In this document: positions 6,587 through 9,923 of the stretch, one piece after another | Layout of the letters: each line of letters begins with the position of its first letter | How positions within the stretch are numbered: the first letter of the stretch is position 1 | Source: an uncultured Pseudomonadota bacterium | Lineage (GTDB): Bacteria; Pseudomonadota; Gammaproteobacteria; Xanthomonadales; Ahniellaceae | NCBI GenBank assembly: GCA_937996755.1 | Contig: CALKUS010000280.1 | Coordinates: 1-9,923 of the forward strand | Reading direction: 5' to 3' | Length of the DNA stretch: 9,923 nt | Notes under the pieces: model-generated | Seen by the model: the letters and a program-made list of their open reading frames with translations, nothing else | Database searches by the model: none | Told to the model about the DNA's origin: nothing | Made by a program: the position numbers and the translations under genes

Positions 6587-6910
6587 GTGGACGTCGACAT
6601 CGACAATCGGATTTCGTGCGCGCGCTGCGAGGCCTGCTGCTGCCGTCTCATGGTGGTGCTGCAGCCCGAGGACCGCGTGCCGCCGTGGCTCGTGGACGAG
6701 CGCCACGGGCTCGAGGTGATGCGCCAGCTCGACGACGGCTGGTGCGCGGCGCTCGATCGCGGCACGTTCCGCTGCGGCATCTACGAGCAGCGCCCGCAGG
6801 CCTGCCGCGATTTCGCGACGGGCTCGCGCGAGTGCCGCACCGAGCGGCGCGAGAACGGCATTCCGGAGGAATCGCCCACCGGGTGGGCTCCCACGGAATC
6901 TGCTTCGTAG
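6587..6910 (+). CDS. YkgJ-family cysteine-cluster protein (CxxCxxCCC), C-terminus encoded by a REP element
   Basis: A 107-residue cytoplasmic protein of the UPF0153/YkgJ type, thought to bind zinc or iron through clustered cysteines; the biological role is unknown. The cluster is C11, C14, C17, C18 and C19 (SCARCEACCC), with further Cys at 53, 63, 73 and 83, including FRCGIYEQRPQACRDF at 61-76, typical of the family. GTG at 6587 is the only reasonable start, since the next Met (residue 22) would remove the cluster. It has no Shine-Dalgarno. From residue 94 on (EESPTGWAPTESAS) the protein is translated from the first arm of a REP doublet and its spacer, which also provide the TAG stop. The family-like part ends before this, so the original C-terminus was probably replaced or extended. 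Confidence 0.88.
   Translation: MDVDIDNRISCARCEACCCRLMVVLQPEDRVPPWLVDERHGLEVMRQLDDGWCAALDRGTFRCGIYEQRPQACRDFATGSRECRTERRENGIPEESPTGWAPTESAS
6868..6894 (-). repeat. REP element, first arm of the second doublet (inside the cysteine-cluster gene)
   Basis: On the minus strand it has the head GTGGGAGC, the palindrome GCCCACC-C-GGTGGGC (7-bp stem), and the tail GCGATTCC. It matches the arm at 6930-6956 in 25 of 27 positions, in inverted orientation. Its head and tail equal those of the 984-1077 doublet, but the stem is different. It overlaps the last 14 codons of the gene ending at 6910. Confidence 0.88.
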
Positions 6911-6929
6911 CCACGATCGGAGCTGCTGT

Positions 6930-6956
6930 GCGGGAGCCCACCTGGTGGGCGATTCC
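6930..6956 (+). repeat. REP element, second arm of the second doublet
   Basis: Plus-strand copy with the palindrome GCCCACC-T-GGTGGGC and tail GCGATTCC. The head reads GCGGGAGC, one base off consensus. It ends three bases before the stop codon of the M20 peptidase gene (6960-6962), so the doublet fills the whole junction between the two convergent genes and probably serves as their shared 3' structure. Confidence 0.88.
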
Positions 6957-6959
6957 GGC

Positions 6960-8429
6960 TCACAGGCGCATCACGGCCGCGATCAGCTCGATCCCGTCGC
7001 GGAAGTTCCCGAGCCGCAGGTTCTCGTTCTCGGCGTGCTGGTTGTTGTCGTGGTTCGCGAGCGGCAACGAGAGGAACGGCGCCCCGAGCTCGTCCTCGAT
7101 CACGGCGAGCGGCAGGCTGCCGCCCATCGTCGGGAGCGAGACCAGGGGCTCGTCGGTCGCGGACTGCATCGCCCTTGCGACTTCCATCGCGAGCGGATGG
7201 TCCATGGCCGTGCGCCCGGCACGGTAATAGCCCGGCAGCAGCACGAGCGTCGCGATTCGCGCGTGCGTGCGGCGTTCGTCGAGCGTCGGTTCGCGGTCGA
7301 TCACCCAGTAGCCCTGTTTCTCGACGTGCGCCTTCAGCCGCCCGAACTGCGTTTCGGGATCGATGCCCTTCACGAAGCGCAGGTCGAGCGTGGCCTGGGC
7401 GACGGTCGTGATCACGTTGCTCGCGTGCTCGCCGACGTCGGCGCTGCGCATGCCGTTCACGTTGAGCGAGGGCAGGTTGATCGCTTCCATGAGCGACTTG
7501 CCGGGCAACTCGGTGCGCGCGAGCCCGAGCTCTGCGCGGAGCGCGTCGTCGGCGCTCGGCGCCGCGGCGATCGCCGCCTTTTCGAGCTCGCCCAGCGGCA
7601 CGACGTCGTCGTACCAGCCGGGGATGGTCACGCGGCCGTCGTCGTCCTTCATCGACGCGAGCAGTCGCGCGAGCATCATCCCGGGGTTCGGCGCCCAGTT
7701 GCCGTAATGCCCGCTGTGCAGCGGACGCAGCGGTCCGTACACGGTCAGGTCGACGTTCGCGTCGCCGCGAACGCCGTAGCCGAGCTGCTTGCGGCCGCTC
7801 GGGTGCACGGGACCGTCGACGATCAGCCACAGGTCCGCGGCGAGCAGCGCCTTGTTCGCGCGCAGCATGGGCCCGAGCCTCGGCGACCCCTGTTCCTCCT
7901 CGCCCTCGAAGAAGAACTTGAGGTTCGCACTCGGTGTCTGGCCCGTGGCCTTCAGCGCTTCCGCCGCCGCGATGATCGCCATCACGCCCGCCTTGTCGTC
8001 CGAGGCCGAACGTGCGCGCAGGCGCGCATCGGCGGACGGTCGCTGGGCGCCGTACCAGGTCGGCTGCCACGGAGCCGTCGTCCAGTTCTCCGGGCTCACC
8101 GGCTGGCCGTCGTAGTGCGCGTAGAAGACGAGCGTGCGCTTCGCGCCCGGCACGAGCCACTCGCCGTAGACGGCGGGCGGCGAGCCGTCGATGCCGGGCA
8201 GCAGCTTCGGCGCGAGCCCGCGCGCCGCCATCAGCTGCACGATCGCGTCGGCATTGCGCCCGATGTTCGCGGTGTCGGTCGCGACGTTCGGTATCGCGAG
8301 CAGGTCGGTGAATTCCTCGAGCAGTCGCGGCTCGTTCGCTTCGCGCCAGGCGCGTACGGTTTCCGGCGGTGCCGCGCCCGCCGCGAGTGCGAAGCTGAGT
8401 CCGAGCGCGAAACAGGCGATGCGCACCAT
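6960..8429 (-). CDS. Secreted M20-family metallopeptidase (dipeptidase-like)
   Basis: A 489-residue protein with a signal peptide (about 1-20, ALGLSFALAAGAA), so it is probably periplasmic. It is a di-zinc exopeptidase expected to cleave dipeptides or short peptides. M20 ligands in order: H105 and D107 in YAHYDGQP; bridging D144 in SASDDKAG; catalytic base E178 and ligand E179 in EGEEEQGSP; D205 in LIVDGP; H465 in NNQHAENE. The dimerisation lid lies roughly at 215-360 (HSGHYGNWAPNPG at 238-250). Length suits the M20 dipeptidase/carnosinase-like branch rather than DapE (about 375). The ATG at 8429 starts directly at the signal peptide, with GAGAG seven bases upstream. The frame is open further upstream but overlaps the CBS gene there. 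Monocistronic, convergent with the cysteine-cluster gene and divergent from the CBS gene. Confidence 0.93.
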   Translation of the reverse strand: MVRIACFALGLSFALAAGAAPPETVRAWREANEPRLLEEFTDLLAIPNVATDTANIGRNADAIVQLMAARGLAPKLLPGIDGSPPAVYGEWLVPGAKRTLVFYAHYDGQPVSPENWTTAPWQPTWYGAQRPSADARLRARSASDDKAGVMAIIAAAEALKATGQTPSANLKFFFEGEEEQGSPRLGPMLRANKALLAADLWLIVDGPVHPSGRKQLGYGVRGDANVDLTVYGPLRPLHSGHYGNWAPNPGMMLARLLASMKDDDGRVTIPGWYDDVVPLGELEKAAIAAAPSADDALRAELGLARTELPGKSLMEAINLPSLNVNGMRSADVGEHASNVITTVAQATLDLRFVKGIDPETQFGRLKAHVEKQGYWVIDREPTLDERRTHARIATLVLLPGYYRAGRTAMDHPLAMEVARAMQSATDEPLVSLPTMGGSLPLAVIEDELGAPFLSLPLANHDNNQHAENENLRLGNFRDGIELIAAVMRL

Positions 8430-8454
8430 GGCGAGGCTCTCGTGGGGACGGCGC

Positions 8455-8460
8455 AGTGTA
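8455..8460 (-). promoter_or_regulatory. Putative -10 box of the M20 peptidase gene
   Basis: TACACT on the minus strand (8460-8455) lies 25 bases before the ATG at 8429, giving a leader of about 19 nt with GAGAG as Shine-Dalgarno. No clear -35 is seen. Confidence 0.4.
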
Positions 8461-8540
8461 GCGATGCGCCCGCGAGCGACGCACGGCGAGGTCGCGGGAC
8501 CGTGTGGCGAGTGTTCACTGCGGGCGCAGCCGTCGCCGCC

Positions 8541-8546
8541 TAGAAT
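8541..8546 (+). promoter_or_regulatory. Putative -10 box of the CBS-domain gene
   Basis: TAGAAT, preceded by CC, sits 42 bases before the ATG at 8589, in the 159-bp divergent region shared with the M20 peptidase promoter. No -35 at the usual 16-18 bp spacing is convincing. Confidence 0.5.
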
Positions 8547-8576
8547 TCCCGGCTGGGTGCGGGAAGCAAGGCGAAC

Positions 8577-8582
8577 GAGGAG
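8577..8582 (+). promoter_or_regulatory. Strong ribosome-binding site of the CBS-domain gene
   Basis: GAGGAG six bases before the ATG at 8589 fixes this start. Confidence 0.75.
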
Positions 8583-8588
8583 ACGACG

Positions 8589-9026
8589 ATGGACGTGCGC
8601 AAAGTGATGACGGCCGATCCGGCCTGCTGCACCCCGACCACGCCGCTGCGCGACGTGGCCCGCATGATGGCCGAGAACGACTGCGGCGAGATCCCGGTGG
8701 TCGACGACGCGGCGCAGAAGCATCCGATCGGCGTGGTCACCGACCGCGACATCGTGCTGCGTTCGTTGGCCGTCGGCCGCGACCCGACGTCGCTGACCGC
8801 CGGCGACTGCATGACGACGCCCGCCGTGACGACGCGCCCGGACTGCTCGCTGGAGGACTGCCGCGAGTTGATGGAAGCGCACCAGATCCGCCGCGTGCCC
8901 GTCGTGGACGAAGCCGGCCGGCTGTGCGGAATCGTCGCCCAGGCCGACATCGCCCAGGCCTCGACGAACCGCGAAACCGGCGAGCTGGTCAAGGAAGTCT
9001 CGACGCCCGGGCCAACCAGCCACTGA
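8589..9026 (+). CDS. Stand-alone two-CBS-domain protein
   Basis: A 145-residue soluble protein made almost entirely of a CBS pair (Bateman module): CBS1 about 2-62 (VMTADPACCTPTTPLRDVA at 6-24, ending GVVTDRDIV at 48-56) and CBS2 about 70-125 (CMTTPAVTTRP at 74-84, RRVPVVDEAGRLCGIVAQAD at 101-120). Such modules bind adenosine nucleotides (AMP, ATP, SAM) and regulate partner proteins. No partner domain or obvious effector gene lies beside it, so its target is unknown. A TDRDIV signature follows strand 5 in CBS1, while CBS2 has AQADIA instead, hinting at one stronger nucleotide site. The start is fixed by GAGGAG. A short tail after 130 looks disordered. A strong hairpin follows 22 bases after the stop. 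Confidence 0.9.
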   Translation: MDVRKVMTADPACCTPTTPLRDVARMMAENDCGEIPVVDDAAQKHPIGVVTDRDIVLRSLAVGRDPTSLTAGDCMTTPAVTTRPDCSLEDCRELMEAHQIRRVPVVDEAGRLCGIVAQADIAQASTNRETGELVKEVSTPGPTSH

Positions 9027-9048
9027 AACCCCACGGGAAAGCCCCGAA

Positions 9049-9081
9049 TTCCCCCCGGCCGGGCTCTCAGGCCGGGGGGAA
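9049..9081 (+). terminator. Strong GC hairpin after the CBS gene, without a U-tract
   Basis: TTCCCCCCGGCC (9049-9060) pairs perfectly with GGCCGGGGGGAA (9070-9081) around a nine-base loop. It lies just downstream of the CBS stop and is the likely 3' end of that transcript. Neither strand has a T-run after the stem, so it is not a canonical intrinsic terminator. It could be a pause or 3'-protection structure. Confidence 0.6.
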
Positions 9082-9293
9082 CCTGAACGACTGCGTGCAC
9101 TTGCTCGCATTTGCTGACGTTCTGATGTAGGGTGCGCGCACTGTGATTGCTAGGGTCACGGTGAATCGTGGCCCGGTGCGGTTGAACAGACTCGATCTAT
9201 TCATCGTTCCGTCTCGCTCACTCCCTGCAAAAACAGTCTCGGCGCGGGTGTTCCGCGGCCGCGAATTGTCATCCATGTTCTACGGAGAGTTTC
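9082..9293 (+). promoter_or_regulatory. Promoter and leader region of the cold-shock gene
   Basis: About 210 bases with lower GC than the surroundings and no coding signal. TAGGGT occurs at 9128-9133 and 9151-9156, either possibly a -10 box, giving a leader of roughly 130-160 nt. Long structured leaders are typical of cspA-type mRNAs (family knowledge). The Shine-Dalgarno is GGAGAG at 9284-9289, five bases before the ATG. The exact transcript start cannot be set from sequence. Confidence 0.45.
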
Positions 9294-9503
9294 ATGTCCG
9301 AGCGTAAGACCGGTACGGTCAAGTGGTTCAACGACGCCAAGGGTTTCGGCTTCATCACCCAGGAAGCTGGCGAAGACCTTTTCGTCCATTTCCGCGCCAT
9401 CCAGGGCACCGGCTTCAAGTCGCTGCAGGAAGGCCAGAAGGTGTCGTTCCAGGTCGTCAAGGGCCCGAAGGGCCTGCAGGCTGATCAGGTGCAGGTCCTC
9501 TGA
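9294..9503 (+). CDS. Cold-shock protein, CspA family
   Basis: A 69-residue single cold-shock domain that binds single-stranded RNA and DNA and acts as an RNA chaperone. RNP1 is KGFGFI (16-21) and RNP2 is LFVHF (29-33), with the family N-terminal TGTVKWFNDAKG block at 6-17. Length is standard. The C-terminal half (FKSLQEGQKVSFQVVKGPKG at 41-60, ending in ADQVQVL) resembles xanthomonad Csp proteins as I remember them. Start at ATG 9294 with GGAGAG upstream. It is preceded by a long leader and followed 28 bases later by a perfect intrinsic terminator, so it is monocistronic. Whether it is cold-induced or constitutive cannot be told. The name cspA itself is not assigned, because such genomes often hold several paralogues. 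Confidence 0.96.
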   Translation: MSERKTGTVKWFNDAKGFGFITQEAGEDLFVHFRAIQGTGFKSLQEGQKVSFQVVKGPKGLQADQVQVL

Positions 9504-9531
9504 TCGCTGTTTGACGGCTTTTGCCGTATCG

Positions 9532-9564
9532 AAAAGGCCCGGGTCTCCCGGGCCTTTTTGTTTT
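9532..9564 (+). terminator. Intrinsic terminator of the cold-shock gene
   Basis: AAAAGGCCCGGG (9532-9543) pairs with CCCGGGCCTTTT (9547-9558) around a three-base loop, followed by a T-rich tract to 9564. The 5' A-run means it could also terminate in reverse. This is the only canonical rho-independent terminator in the window. Confidence 0.95.
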
Positions 9565-9566
9565 GG

Positions 9567-9673
9567 TTCGTCCGGAATTCGCTGCGCGAATTCCGTCCGG
9601 GAAGAGCAGTCGCGGCCCGCGAGGGAAAAGGCGTGACTTTTCCCGAGCGACCACCGTCGAGATTCGTCCGGAA
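9567..9673. repeat. Hairpin pair bracketed by an 11-bp direct repeat
   Basis: TTCGTCCGGAA occurs at 9567-9577 and again at 9663-9673. Between or overlapping these copies lie two perfect hairpins: GGAATTCGC-TGC-GCGAATTCC (9574-9594) and GGGAAAAG-GCGTGA-CTTTTCCC (9623-9644). A related GTCCGG also occurs at 9596. No coding signal is seen. The segment could be a small degenerate element, a regulatory region of the downstream phasin gene, or a chance cluster. Confidence 0.55.
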
Positions 9674-9719
9674 CGCTTTTTCAAACGAGCGTTAGTGTGC
9701 TTGCTCGATGGCGCGTTCC

Positions 9720-9725
9720 TAGATT
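9720..9725 (+). promoter_or_regulatory. Putative -10 box of the phasin gene
   Basis: TAGATT, preceded by CC, lies 43 bases before the ATG at 9769. TTGCTC at 9701-9706 is the nearest -35-like hexamer, but the 13-bp spacing is too short, so the -35 is unresolved. Confidence 0.4.
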
Positions 9726-9768
9726 TCGCGTCAACGGCGCGCTGTGCGCCTCGACGGAGATCGCGACG

Positions 9769-9923
9769 ATGGTGAGCAAGCAGGTGCGCGCGAAGCGCAC
9801 GTCGAAGCCGCAGAACGATGCGGCGCGCACGGTGTGGCTGGCCGGCCTCGGCGCGGTGTCCATCGCGCAGAAGCAGGGCAACAAGCTGGTCGAGACGCTG
9901 GTGGGCGAGGGCGAGCAGTTCCG
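9769..9923 (+). CDS. Phasin-family protein, N-terminal part (runs off the window)
   Basis: The first 51 codons are visible. After a basic start (MVSKQVRAKRTSKPQNDAAR) comes TVWLAGLGAVSIAQKQGNKL at about 21-40, followed by VETLVGEGEQFR. This W-L-A-G-L-G-A block is typical of the phasin / poly(hydroxyalkanoate) granule-associated family, whose members coat PHA granules or act as small helical surface proteins. Many genomes with such genes do not make PHA, so the granule role is not proven here. The ATG at 9769 has GGAGA (9756-9760) upstream; a GTG follows immediately and could be used instead. A terminator and hairpins separate it from the cold-shock gene, so it has its own promoter. Confidence 0.8.
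   Translation, partial: MVSKQVRAKRTSKPQNDAARTVWLAGLGAVSIAQKQGNKLVETLVGEGEQF

Noticed and set aside
8430..9110. N-terminal extension of the M20 peptidase frame to 9110
   Set aside because: It would overlap the CBS gene completely on the other strand and bury the signal peptide. The start at 8429 begins at the signal peptide and has a Shine-Dalgarno.
9067..9276. A minus-strand 69-codon open frame in the csp leader
   Set aside because: No Shine-Dalgarno and no family resemblance. It lies over the leader of a well-supported gene on the other strand.

Overview
The window looks like chromosomal DNA of a high-GC gammaproteobacterium, most likely from the Lysobacterales (Xanthomonadales; Lysobacter, Rhodanobacter or a relative). 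The assignment rests on the very GC-rich coding sequence, REP elements with a GTGGGAGC head and GCGAT tail, recurring CTAGAAT-type -10 boxes, and the sequence of the cold-shock protein and the other proteins. It is an inference by eye, because no search was run. Nothing indicates a plasmid, prophage or insertion sequence. Coding density is high, and no gene-free stretch exceeds 300 bases.

Layout. Bases 1-127 hold a G-rich heptamer array and its inverted C-rich counterpart. A ferredoxin-NADP reductase gene follows (164-940, +). A convergent junction (941-1139) carries a REP doublet. A leftward cluster follows, read from right to left: EamA-type transporter (6559-5672), secreted cupredoxin of the 'methylamine utilization' type (5625-4984), membrane sensor with degenerate GGDEF and intact EAL domains (4970-2637), outer-membrane porin-like protein (2659-1433), and an 81-residue conserved-looking small protein (1385-1140). 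Divergent from the transporter, after only 27 bp, is a small cysteine-cluster (YkgJ-like) gene (6587-6910, +). It runs into a second REP doublet and meets a secreted M20 peptidase (8429-6960, -) head-on. Divergent from the peptidase is a two-CBS-domain protein (8589-9026, +). A cold-shock protein with a long leader and a textbook terminator follows (9294-9503, +), then a hairpin-rich intergenic stretch and the start of a phasin gene (9769 to the window edge, +).

The most system-like part is the cupredoxin / c-di-GMP phosphodiesterase / porin cluster. A secreted copper-binding protein, an inner-membrane receptor that probably degrades c-di-GMP, and an outer-membrane barrel are encoded with a 13-nt gap and a 23-nt overlap. 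This suggests one envelope-spanning sensory unit. Its signal is unknown.

The other notable signals are non-coding. Two REP doublets share head and tail but have different, self-complementary stems, and both sit at convergent gene ends. One of them supplies the C-terminus and stop codon of its neighbour. Two genes have -10-like boxes placed so that transcripts would start at the start codon.
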